DNA from: Acanthaster planci
Taxonomy: Eukaryota > Echinodermata > Asteroidea > Valvatida > Acanthasteridae
DNA length: 22,250 nucleotides
Direction: 5' to 3'
Assembly: GCF_001949145.1 (NCBI RefSeq)
Contig: NW_019091398.1
Coordinates: 3,997-26,246, forward strand
Both the position numbers and the translations under genes were made by a program. Shown here one piece after another: positions 9,701 to 19,312 of the stretch (positions are counted from its first letter, which is position 1; each line of letters opens with the position of its first letter). A model generated the notes under the pieces. It saw only the letters and a program-made list of their open reading frames with translations, ran no database searches and had not been told where the DNA came from.

Positions 9701-12700
9701 AGAAAAGTCGTTAAACTCAGTCAGGCTTATCACCCAGGTATATCCTAGGTTATCAGACAAACAAAGACGTCCACAACAAAGGTATCCATGACAATGCAGA
9801 TAACAGCATCTGCAGATGGATTGACAATTACGCACAAAAACACAAACACCAAGGACACAAAGACCAGTCAGTCTGAGTCGCACACATCTGCACAAATACT
9901 TGACAAAAGAAGACTCATCATGAGGTACTCGACAGATGCATTTGGGCTACAAAAGAAACGCCTGTTGACGGTATTTTTCTACATGATCGTTATTCCCTCT
10001 GCCCATGAAAAAGTATAAACATCAACCGATAAACATGCAGACAGGGTCACAAAAATGACTATAAGAAACAGCGACAAATTGTCAAGACAAGAGCAGCGGA
10101 CCCACCATAAGTGCTCCAAGAAAACGCGAGGAAACCTGGAAAAGCCAGTGAGTTTGCATATACGAACAAACAGTCAACATACAAAACAAGTTGTAAAAAT
10201 CAGGGGTTTAAGATAGTGAGAGTAACATAAGCACGTGGGTGACCATAAAGAAAACATGCCCCTTCATACCGACCGTAAACCTAGCCACTGAATTATGCAT
10301 GGTCCAAGAAACAGTATAACCTTGTTTCAATTTAAAATTGTAGTTAACGACTTGCTGCCGGGGACTCTGGTTTCAGGTACCATGGGCTTGTACACATAGC
10401 CGGGATATCCGAAATCGGACAAAAGAGCTGGGCCTTGTAACAAAAAACCGTTCTCGTAACAAAAGCCTGAGCTGCTGGGAATTGCCAACATTTTTTCAGT
10501 TGTCAATAGCGACAGAAATCAGTCATTGTTTTGAAAGATTATACCACTGTTTGTGGCATTTAGTGCGAGCGGATTACACCGGGGACAAAAGCCCTCCAGG
10601 GATGAGCGATACAATACCACTGCATGCTAATCTGGCACATAGTGAAAAGACGCCAGCAGCACACTATGCCAGTTTCAGGAACAAAAGAAACTTATATAAC
10701 ACCACATAATCTGGGCTTTTTTTACAAGGCGGCAGGCCTGGCTGAAATACTCAGGCATCAATAGATGTTGTCTGTCAGATTAGAGTAGCCACCAGACAGT
10801 CACTCGATGGGGTTTAGGCGTTCAAGATAAAAAGATGTGAATTTTTTAAAGATTTTTGAAGAACGAAGATATAAAAAATCGCCCGGTTTTAGACACTGCA
10901 TTTCCGATGGCACCCGGCAGCAGGCGGTTAAATTAAGCCACCAAAAAAGCCATTTTAACACTAGGGGACAACTTTGTTGCATTGTTAAGCACATGAAGCT
11001 GTTCATCTGAGGAAACTTTTCCAAACCTAAGCATGTTCCAGCCAAAATGTAATTGTGCCATACCTGTAAAAACTTCTCAGATATTTTTGTGTGAACATCA
11101 AAGATACTAAAACTGGATTGTACAGCCTTACCTTGCTGACTTTGCGTCCTGATGACTTAGCATTAGTCACCCCTTCAAAAGCTAAGTCATCCGCGTCCTC
11201 TGTTAACAACAAAAATTTGTCTCAGTGTTAACCTACAAATACGATTCACCTGAATTTCACTTACATGCAGTCCTCACAACCAAACTCGATAAAATAATCC
11301 TATTAACCAACCCAGTTTAAATTACCTGCCTCACTCAGTAAAGGTGATAACCTCAAATCAAATTTACGTAATTGAAATTCAACCCAAATCCCATGGATCC
11401 TACCCAACAGGTCGGTAGCCTCTTCATAGCCTGCCTGGTCTGGGTCGGTTGGCTCCTCTCCGCTGTCTAAGTAACCCAGAGTCTCTACCTTCCGTTGTGC
11501 GGCAGCCATTTCAGCTAGTTCCTTCTTGTGCTTCTTGGCTTTCTCCGCTGGCTTCTGGCGAAGCTCTTTCCTGACAAAACAAATGCTGAAACTGTAAACC
11601 CTTGAACACCAAATTCAGATTTCAAAAGTATTCTTTAAAAAACAATAACACTAGAAGAATTCCTGTCATATGGGAAACCAAGTGTGGTAAAGCATGCAGC
11701 TACGGGAAAAGTGAATAAATGTAGCAAGGCCAAACATTTAAGAGGGCTACGTTTTTCGTACTTCAGTAAGCATGAGACTCGAAGACTTCCAATTAAACTA
11801 ATGAGAAAACTTTCAATACATTAGTTCTTACAATTCCTTGCTTGATGGTGTGGCCCTCTGTTGCGGCTCAGTCTTACTGTATTTCTTCTGCAGCTTGCTG
11901 TGGACATTTCTTCCTGCAACAACTCTGCCTCTCTCTCTTCTGCTGCCATTGGCCCACTGCGTCTTGGTGCTGGGGGAGAATCATCATCTTGTGACGTTGC
12001 CCACTGCTTGGCACCTACTAACAATAACAGTGTTAACATTAACAGTCCGGAACTCTCCACTTTTGATGTCGTGATTCACACAAGCTAAGGCTTAGGTTAG
12101 AGATTAAATAAAGGTCTCATTTTGTAAGACAGGGGTGGCTACTCTAGCTCTTTAGCTTCAAAAGTCTCTGGTCTTAGCATTTGAGTTTTATGATATCAAT
12201 GCAGATGGCAATGGCCTCAAAAGTTTCCAAAATTTGGGCAGACTTTGAGGTTGACCTAACTCCCTAAAACATTTTAAAATTGAGAGCTCAAGATAAATCT
12301 TCCCCAGACTGGACACAACATCCTTGGGTATCTCTCCACATTCTGTAATTAAAAACTGCTTGCTTTATGAGACTTTCCAGTGTCCACACACTGAGGTCAG
12401 CGAAAGTCAGCTAACCCATCAACAAGTCCGCCTCATATCAACAACCAGATCCACTCCCGTCATCACCTGACTGGAATGTGACACTCTTAGCCTTCTCCTG
12501 CTCCTTCTTGAAGATGTGCTCCACATCTGCCTCAGAGGTTGGTGTGCGTTTCTTGCCGCTGGAATCCAACTTCTTGGACCTACGAACTATGAGTGGGGAT
12601 CACACAGTAACAAGCAGCAAAGAACAGCCAAAAAAAAAGAAAATAAGAGAGAACTGGGGGGTGGGACTAACAAGAGGGACGGGCAACAGGTGTCTGGGGA

Positions 12701-15700
12701 GTCAAGGGGAAAACAGCCAACATATTCCGGGCTTCGGATAGCAAAATGGTGGGAGATACAGAAACAAACACGATGATAAACAAACAGTGGGGTAGTAGAG
12801 CATAGCATAAATGCAAACAAGGCAGAGGCAAAGCCAAAGAAATGTAACAACATAATCAGGAGATAGAGAAAAGCATTTCAGAAAAGAAGAAATGGAGAAA
12901 AATCAGAGATTTAGATTAGTGAAGCATTTTGCATTAGTACAGAACGATCATTATGCGCAGATGTGTATCAGAGTGCACACTGTCCCATGACTGTTATGCA
13001 AACTAATGAAGGCATGCAACCAAGGTGCAGACTACAGTATCACGGAATGTGTTAATCCTTGTTGGGAATTAATGAAGCAGAGCATGACAATTACAACAAC
13101 TTGAACTCATTAGCTGCTGAGCTGCTACACTTGATCACGAACTAAATCACCAAATGCAATTGAAAGTACATCTCGTTAGCCACCTGCATTATTGTGACAA
13201 CGTGACCAGACATACATGTAATTGTCTACTTCGCCATTAAAAGAAAAAAAAGAATGAGAAAATAAATGTCAAGGTTATTTTGACATTCACAATTAACTCT
13301 AGCTCTCCCCGCTAAGAATTCCTGTCAAAAGAAAATACCTAATAAACCATATTTAATGAAAAATTTGGCATCTGCATAAACCATATGGCCCAATAGACAA
13401 TGCAACAAATAAAGCCAATCAACAAAAAGAATAAAACCAGCATCCAGCAAAGAAGTCATGTCTTGCTGATACTGTTTGGCAAGCGAGCAGTGAATCTAAC
13501 ATGTATGAAACGGGCAAACAGCTGGCTGGAAAGCCAACCAGTCCTTCCAGCAAACAAAGCATACAGCAGAATCACACATGTCCTACAAACACAGGCAGCA
13601 AGAGGCATCAGATGGGACAGTTCTGTGGAACACATCCCATACGCTAAAAAAGGAATAAAACTGAGCGAGGCAAACAAATGACTGCTTGATGAAGCAGGAA
13701 TATCTCAATGTGATCCAGCATGACCAGAACAAACTTTAATGTCAAGGATCCCTTAGATCTAGCAGCCATGATTGGGTCCAAAAATCAAGATTTGGGGGGG
13801 GGCGTTACTTCTGACATGAAGAGAATCTCTCCATAAACTATTATGTTGGGAGCTTGCATCCACAAAAATAGTGTGCCTCTGCTAGAATGAAGATATTTTC
13901 ATTGATTACTTCTGCTTTTGATGACAGAAACACACTGAAATGTACGTGCATCTTTAGCCCATACACTGAGTGACCAGTCGTTTTGGGGGAGACCAGTCTT
14001 CCTACTTCTGTTTATTCTGCAGAGGGGGGGATTATCAAGAGTATGTATATACATGTACATGCACGTTGTATAAAGCGATAGACTACAGAAAGTTAGCCAT
14101 ATAACGACAACAATCAAACAACAGGACTGACAAACAGACAATGACCAGCATGTCTTACCTTGTGGTTCTAGTTCCTCTGCTTTCGATCTAAGCTTCTTCA
14201 TGTTATTGATCCAAGGCCGATCATATCCCCTATCCTCACCCATCCCAGTAAGGGCTGTGATATCATGAGAGTAAGATGGAAACAGAAGATGACGATGAAC
14301 CCCACCCTGTCCCCGATTGCCCCGCCCTAATAACACCCCTTATATTCACCAATCCCTGCCATGGCTGTGATAAATGAAGGCAAGATGAAAACAAAATGAC
14401 AATTTAATCCTGAGTGGCCCCGCCTACCCTCATTCAACCCCCTCCCCCTAGCTGACCATTGTTTCCACAAACTGGGTCAGTGTTGCTCTTCCCCTAACTA
14501 CAACACAAATTAGGTCTTGCAGCTGCAGAAACATTGCTTATAAAATATCTTGGAAGTAAATAGGGCAACTACAAGCATTGTCAGATGAGTAAGTTAAGAC
14601 TACATGTATAAACAATACATAGGAACACGGTGAAGTAAAACAAACAGCACCTTGGACAGACATGTATGTAACGCTAACCAAGTACTGTTTGTGTCCCAAG
14701 TGTGATGGCATAACAATCATACACCAAACAACAACAACATCTAGTGCTATGATGAGTCCTTCAAGAAAAGAGCAGGAGTACATTTACCTGGCAAGTTTTT
14801 CATGGAATGATTTTGGCCTCTATGAGCATTCAACTCTAGCTTTTTGGTTACGATGTGTCAAAGCACTACACTGTAAACCAGCCTAGGTCCTGAGCATTGC
14901 AGTTTCATTTTATTCAATGAGATAATTTCTGTAGCCATGTGTCTAAGTATGAAGGTGCAACCACAGGGTCAACAATCCTCAACCACTGAAAAAACACTGC
15001 AAATTATGTTGAAATAAAATGACCAAAAAAACCTCACTGCAAATTGTGTTGGAAAAAAACACCAAAAAATCCTCACTCTGAGTTTTTTTAACACAATGCT
15101 GTTCCAGCAAGTGCTGGAATCGCCCTAAAGTCAAGACAATGGACCAAGCAAGCATTTCCATGCTACACAGGGAACTTTGGATTCGTTACATTTTTCACAT
15201 CAATTTATATTTGCTGGGAACACGAACACAAATGTAAAATCGTGATGTCAAATGAAATGGTTATGCTGAGAATTTGCAAAAGTTGAACACACATCTACTC
15301 AAATAAACTCCGTTCATTTTTATATTTGTCAATACAAATATATTTGTATATTTGCATTTAGTATCAACCAATCTCAACTCCCCAGCTAAGATGCGGAAAC
15401 ATGATAGGTGTAAGTGTAATGAGCTTTGGCACTGAAACTTGACAAGACTCTCCAGTAAAATGTAGTTCTTCTGATTTGTGCACAATCTACACTGACGGGA
15501 AAGGACACACTAATAAGAAAAACACAATGTCTGTTTACTACAGCTATGGGCGAACATGCATCTAAGAACAAAGACACGGTGAAACGTTCAATAACACAAT
15601 CAGATGACCTTAAACTGCACGACAGGAAATCTATCAAATGGAATGAGCAGGGTGCTACTGGATTAATCTCAAACACACAACCACATTAGCTCCGGAAAAA

Positions 15701-18700
15701 GGGAAAGTCAAGATTACATTTAAACGTGTTAACCCCTTCACGCCGGGACGCGTTAAAACACGCCGTAAAAATTGAAATCCTCAGCCCGCTTTTCAGCTAT
15801 TATTCTCAGCCCACGCTCGAGCGAACACAGACCCTGGCTCTTGTGTATATATGGTAATTGGTCTTTGTGTGTAGCCCAGAAATGAAAAGACCGAATTTGC
15901 ATAATCACCAGCTTCACAATAGTCCCCACTTTGAAAAGAGCCAAAGGGAATGTGGAAGCGTGAGTAGAGCCGCATGCCCTCGAACAATCAGCCTTTTACC
16001 GTGTAATTCAAAGCGTGCAGAGCACGCTGGGCCACAAACCGAGAATTTTTGGTTTGGTAGGAGGCCTTCGTGACCAAGCCATGCTGGAATTCTTGGAGTC
16101 GGCTTTCGGAAAGAAATTCCCGCCGAGAAGGGGTTAAAAAGGACGACTGAACATGCAAATACCTCCACATTACACTGCACATTTTTGGTACATGTACACA
16201 CATATGTGGAGGCGTTGCATTTGTGCTAAGACAATCATGATTTGAAGGCTAGTGCAATGACTATACACACTCCTACTTACCAGGCTCAGCTAGTATTGTG
16301 AAATTCACACAGTTGGATCAACATCAAGGATTCAAAAACAAGCAAGAACTTGTCAGTATTGTTTCACAAACACTCAAGCCTCTCTAGCCAGACAGGTTAA
16401 TGTCATCAAAATATATATGTTTCAACTGATATATTGCTGAAGATTATTTCTGAACCTTCTGATCTGATGAAGATAAACAATGGTACCCTAAGAATTGGAG
16501 TCATTAAACAATATAAATAAAGTTTTAAAGTAAAACTTACAAGGTTGGAAAAAGCTTAGTTTTGAAGAAACTAATGTCCTGAAACTTACAAGCCGAAGTC
16601 CAGCCAGACGTAGTTTTACTCTTTGTTCCTGAATCAACAGGTTTCTTTGTCGTCGGCAAAGAAGATGACAAATCAGGCTGCTTGTGAGAAAAAACCAAAC
16701 AGTATCAAATTAAAAGTACCAGCTGTGACTAAAAATTTAGAAGTATTCAGAAACATGCTAATCGCAGTGGAAAATTGAAGTTATCTAAATAATTGGAATA
16801 AAATGTCCAATACACAAAAATTTGGTACATGTACATGTATTTATTTGCAATGTCCACCTGACCACAGACAATATCTTAGGTGACCTTTGATGTAAACACA
16901 CTTTGACTTTAATGATTTAGTCCTCCAACAATCATTCGGTGTACATGTACATGTATTTACATGTAACTGACGATGACATACCGGTTTGGGCGTCTTTTCG
17001 TCAAAGCGCTGCAGAACTTTTATGAGGTATGGGACGGGATCATTAGGAAGATGCTTGATCAACCTCGCCATCAGATCCTGGTATACAGTTTAAGACAAAA
17101 TTATTAGATTTACTTTATCATCTCCCACCAAGTACTGCTAGCAAGTGGTAATTCTGCGTTACAACCACCATTACCTTTGCAATGTTAGAAAGGTGAAAAG
17201 TAAACATTAAATAAACAATTTGTTCACCTGTTGTTATCAGTGTTGTATACAAGTCAAGACCATCACAAGACAAGACACAAGACCATCACAAGACAAGACA
17301 CAAGACCATCACAAGACAAGACACAAGACCATTACAAGACAAGACACAAGACCATCACAAGACAAGACACAAGACCGTCACACGACAAGACACAAGACCA
17401 TCACAAGACAAGACACGAGACCATCACAAGACAAGACACAAGACCATTCACACGACCAGTCACAAGTAACAGGGTGAACAATGACAAAGGAATGCTTTTG
17501 TTGCAGTTCATTTGAGTACGCGTAGCTAGTGACTTGAATTCAGACTGGAGGTCTTGTGCTGGTCCTGTGCCGGTCTTGTGAAGGTCTTAAGTGGTCTTAA
17601 CTACAACACTGGTTGTCATGTGCTATTAAAAACATGACAAACGAAAGCTATGTTTTTCTTCAACCTTGTTTGTCAACATTCAATTCAGGTGTCAGCGTTT
17701 GAAGCTGACATTAAAAAATGATTATGTTGATAAACATTTTACCGTCTATTACTAGTATCAAGCCTGCTTATTTAACACTTTTCTTTGAAATGGGTAAGGT
17801 GTACTTTGTGGACACCTCTGGGTTTTTTTTCTTGAAAAAGGTGGTTCACTGGAGATTGGCTTCTGAATGGAACTTTTCAGGAACCAGTTGGTTACACATA
17901 TATATGAGTACATGACAAGTCAGGGCCCAGTATCAACGGCGTATAGGGTCTACCCTTAGTTAAACACTTCAAAAATCAAAACCCCTACTCTCTTTTGTTC
18001 GTGTCTTTCCACAAAATTATCAATCCAGCAGTGCATTTCATTTCATTTGTTATTCCCCGGGACAACCAAACCATAATGGACAAACAGAAAATACAAAGAC
18101 AGTTACAAATACAGGACCACCCCCAATGGATTTCCAACAGCAAACTTAATCACTGTCAAGTGACTCTCCTGGTAGTACTGCATGTACACATCTATACAAA
18201 CCATAACCAGAGATAAAATCCAGCTAAGATTTATTATACAAGTGCATATAAAAAATAGATAAATAAGAGATTGTACAGACAGGACCAGTGTAAAGAATTT
18301 ATGCTGTAAACATACAAAAAATAAAAATATTAAAACAAAAATCAAGCTATGAATTAAATTAATTTACACAAATAAATAAAAGATTGTACATACTTACAAG
18401 GCTAGTAACTAATTACTGCAGTGTAAACCACCCAGTTATGAAATTGCATTCAGGTATGGAACAGTCACAGGAAAATCGATTTCAGATAAGATAAATTTAT
18501 CGTTTAAAAAATTGTGATCTGTTAATAGAATCATAGAATAGACTGTTTAGACAAGCATAACAAGAGTTGAGTCTGTCGGTGTTCAGCGTGTTCTTCCTAC
18601 AATCGCACCGTACATGTACCTCCATCGTCGGATACTGAGATAGTCGGTGGGTTCAGGAGGCAGGGCATTAATTATCATACTAGGTACATGTAGGAAAGTG

Positions 18701-18953
18701 TTATCGTCATCTAGTTGCTTAGGTAAGTCAACAGTTTATCAGTTTTAGCTCCATTTTGAAAACTAAGGTCCTCCTTAACGGTCAATTAACAATCAGAAAA
18801 AATTATACGAAACAGAGATGACGTTTCGAATTCAATCAATTTGGTCATTTGTCTGTTTTTGTCATGTTTGTCTGTCCTGAAAAAACCTACCTCAAAAAGA
18901 GCACTAATTCGATGTTTGTCAAGATACGTTTGCACTCTCTGTTGACTCGACAT
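6722..18953 (-). CDS. C8orf34: C8orf34 (VEST1) orthologue, RIIa docking-domain protein, 14 exons
   Basis: Minus-strand exons: 18953-18891, 17077-16982, 16680-16590, 14254-14159, 12586-12467, 12014-11832, 11570-11404, 11199-11132, 9352-9285, 9004-8839, 8632-8605, 7581-7524, 7152-7029, 6805-6722. Every junction is GT-AG and in phase except exon 6 to 7, where one base appears to be missing. The product is about 470 aa. Residues 1-46 (MSSQQRVQTYLDKHRISALF..., ending IKVLQRF) form an RIIa-type dimerisation/docking helix pair, as found at the N-terminus of PKA regulatory subunits. The rest looks disordered and charged, with blocks I know from vertebrate C8orf34: GYDRPWINNMKKLRSK, KSVTF, KQWATSQDDDSPP, KKHKKELAEM, TDLLEDADDLAFEGVT, VAICSKCAR (a CxxC), DDFESASEVVGP. 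The end is SWQQLSSDDD. Cellular role is poorly known; binding to A-kinase-anchor-like helices is inferred from the domain only. ADA is divergent on the other side of the start. Confidence 0.85.
7664..7742 (-). repeat. tRNA-like SINE remnant
   Basis: On the minus strand TGGCCCAGGTG resembles an RNA polymerase III box A, and GTTTGATTCCC, about 45 nt further on, resembles box B. The spacing is that of a tRNA, but no cloverleaf can be drawn. It lies in intron 11 of C8orf34. Confidence 0.25.
8182..8584. repeat. Long imperfect inverted repeat in C8orf34 intron 11
   Basis: The left arm (about 8182-8340) pairs with the right arm (about 8584-8428) around a central spacer near 8384. In the inner segment beginning GAATTCaCCAgACTAAA, 43 of 50 aligned bases match; in the outer segment around AAATAAAATCTGGTACACT, 30 of 34 match. 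A fold-back or MITE-type element is the likely origin. No target-site duplication was found. The right end is about 20 nt from the splice donor of exon 11. Confidence 0.8.
8605..8632 (-). CDS. C8orf34: C8orf34 microexon 11 (28 nt)
   Basis: This small exon sits between a pyrimidine-rich acceptor (TTCCACTTCAG) and a strong donor (GTAAGT). It encodes RRPVWVEPN plus one base; its phases (0 in, 1 out) fit exons 10 and 12 exactly. The Pro-x-Trp-x-x-Pro-like content fits the position of a PW motif in vertebrate C8orf34. Because 28 is not a multiple of three, skipping it would shift the frame. Confidence 0.65.
9129..9198 (-). repeat. tRNA-derived SINE head or tRNA pseudogene
   Basis: On the minus strand TAGCTCAGTAG (9190-9180) fits box A, and GGTTCAGACCC (9142-9132) fits box B of a tRNA. 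The seven bases before box A do not pair with those after the T-arm, so this is not an intact tRNA. It lies in intron 9 of C8orf34. Confidence 0.4.
9353..11131 (-). other. C8orf34: C8orf34 intron 8
   Basis: The longest uninterrupted gap in the C-terminal half of the gene. Direct splicing of exon 8 to exon 9 is in phase 0 and gives a peptide of the same length as the vertebrate one. A possible 30-nt in-phase cassette lies at 10135-10106. The part at about 10360-10640 is more GC-rich and may be an old repeat, but I could not define its ends. Confidence 0.5.
11832..12014 (-). CDS. C8orf34: C8orf34 exon 6 with apparent one-base frameshift
   Basis: Entering in phase 1 from exon 5, the frame reads GAKQWATSQDDDSPP..., which matches the vertebrate QW/SP block. 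It then stays open to the donor AATT|GTAAGA at 11831, leaving phase 1. Exon 7, however, is only open when entered in phase 2. The alternative frame at the 3' end of exon 6 (LQKKYSKTEPQQRATPSSKE) does leave phase 2 and continues into KELRQKPAEKAKKHKK. So the exon seems one base short. A second good donor, ACA|GTAAGA at 11877, leaves phase 0 and does not solve it. Confidence 0.55.
12587..14158 (-). other. C8orf34: C8orf34 intron 4
   Basis: No exon is recognised. It contains a run of nine G near 13795 and a few ACATGT copies. Open frames in 13400-13681 have no coding character that I recognise. Confidence 0.6.
14228..14440 (-). repeat. Imperfect tandem duplication spanning the exon 4 acceptor of C8orf34
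   Basis: 14228-14337 and about 14343-14440 align over roughly 100 bp (for example TCACCcATCCC / TCACCaATCCC and GGCTGTGATA in both). The first copy contains the true acceptor ATCACAG and the start of exon 4. The second, upstream in the gene, contains its own ATCACAG followed by a diverged version of the first codons (MAGIGEYKG against LTGMGEDRG), and then stops after a few codons. Confidence 0.7.
14996..15074. repeat. Two-copy 40-bp tandem repeat
   Basis: ACTGCAAATTATGTTG... (14996-15035) is followed directly by ACTGCAAATTGTGTTG... (15036-15074); both end CCTC. It lies in intron 3 of C8orf34. Confidence 0.7.
15729..16137. mobile_element. piggyBac-like MITE flanked by TTAA
   Basis: TTAA at 15729-15732 and 16134-16137 bracket a 401-bp element. 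Its ends are imperfect inverted repeats: CCCCTTCACGCCGGGA on the left, and CCCCTTCTCGGCGGGA when the right end is read inward (14 of the first 18 bases agree). TTAA target sites and CCC-initial termini are the hallmark of piggyBac elements. There is no transposase frame inside, so it is non-autonomous. It lies in intron 3 of C8orf34 and is more GC-rich than the DNA around it. Confidence 0.65.
17230..17619. mobile_element. hAT-like MITE with internal minisatellite
   Basis: The element (17238-17611, 374 bp) starts CAGTGTTGTA and ends TACAACACTG, a perfect 10-bp terminal inverted repeat; similarity continues inward as ..AAGACC / GGTCTT.. . The flanks GTTGTTAT (17230-17237) and GTTGTCAT (17612-17619) agree in 7 of 8 bases, fitting the 8-bp target duplication of hAT transposons, whose termini commonly begin CAG. 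No transposase is encoded. It lies in intron 1 of C8orf34. Confidence 0.7.
17258..17465. repeat. 23-bp minisatellite, eight full units plus a diverged ninth
   Basis: Unit GACCATCACAAGACAAGACA + CAA starts at 17258, 17281, 17304, 17327, 17350, 17373, 17396 and 17419, with one or two substitutions in three of the units (17327, 17373, 17396). The ninth copy is 24 bp and diverged. Because 23 is not a multiple of three and the unit has no stop on the plus strand, long spurious open frames (TRQDTRPSQDK...) arise; they are not genes. The array is inside the hAT-like element, and its CACAAGACC core is the reverse complement of the GGTCTTGTG copies in the element's other half (17550-17600). Confidence 0.9.
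17620..18890 (-). other. C8orf34: 5' part of C8orf34 intron 1
   Basis: No exon is recognised. 18220-18400 is very AT-rich with repeated AAATAAA. No further mobile element was defined. Confidence 0.6.
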
Positions 18954-19312
18954 CTTGATGATTAGCCCCCTGCTGATGAATGCTGTTAGAATGATAGAAT
19001 GAAACGAAACTTTTTCAATATTATTTTGGCCCTAAATATAATCTCAGTCACTTCCACCCCACTCTCAGCGCGGAAGAGGCTTTCTTTCAATTCAACATAC
19101 AGAGGGCGCTATGTAAAAAAGTCAAGCAGCGTGAAGGAGCACAACAATTAATGCGACGGCACGGCGGTGACCGACAGGGTACGGACGTACCTTGCCGTTA
19201 TATAATATTATTTTAACATATTAGCAGTGGTGGTAAACAACTTCTGTAAACGCAGGCTGATTATCGACTACCTTTGAAAACCGTATTTTAATTTGTACTG
19301 CTCAAATTGAAA
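18954..19312. promoter_or_regulatory. Shared divergent promoter region of C8orf34 and ADA
   Basis: The 359 bp between the two start codons must contain both 5' UTRs and at least one promoter. Visible elements: AGAGGGCGCT (19101-19110, CTCF-like core), an inverted repeat GGTACG-GA-CGTACC (19178-19191), a GC-rich patch at 19150-19195, and TATATAAT at about 19198-19206 that could serve ADA. Function is inferred from position. Confidence 0.5.

Noticed and set aside
12478-12853. Three open frames on both strands near 12480-12850
   Set aside because: Only the minus-strand part 12586-12467 is coding (C8orf34 exon 5); the others overlap it in the wrong frame or run into intron.
13899-14336. 145-residue minus-strand open frame
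   Set aside because: Only 14254-14159 of it is an exon (C8orf34 exon 4); the rest is intron read through the splice sites.
15793-16203. Overlapping minus- and plus-strand open frames
   Set aside because: They fall in the piggyBac-like MITE, show no transposase similarity and no splice context.
17220-17515. Long repetitive reading frames rich in TRQDTRPSQDK
   Set aside because: They are translations of the 23-bp minisatellite, open in several frames because the unit has no stop; they lie in an intron.
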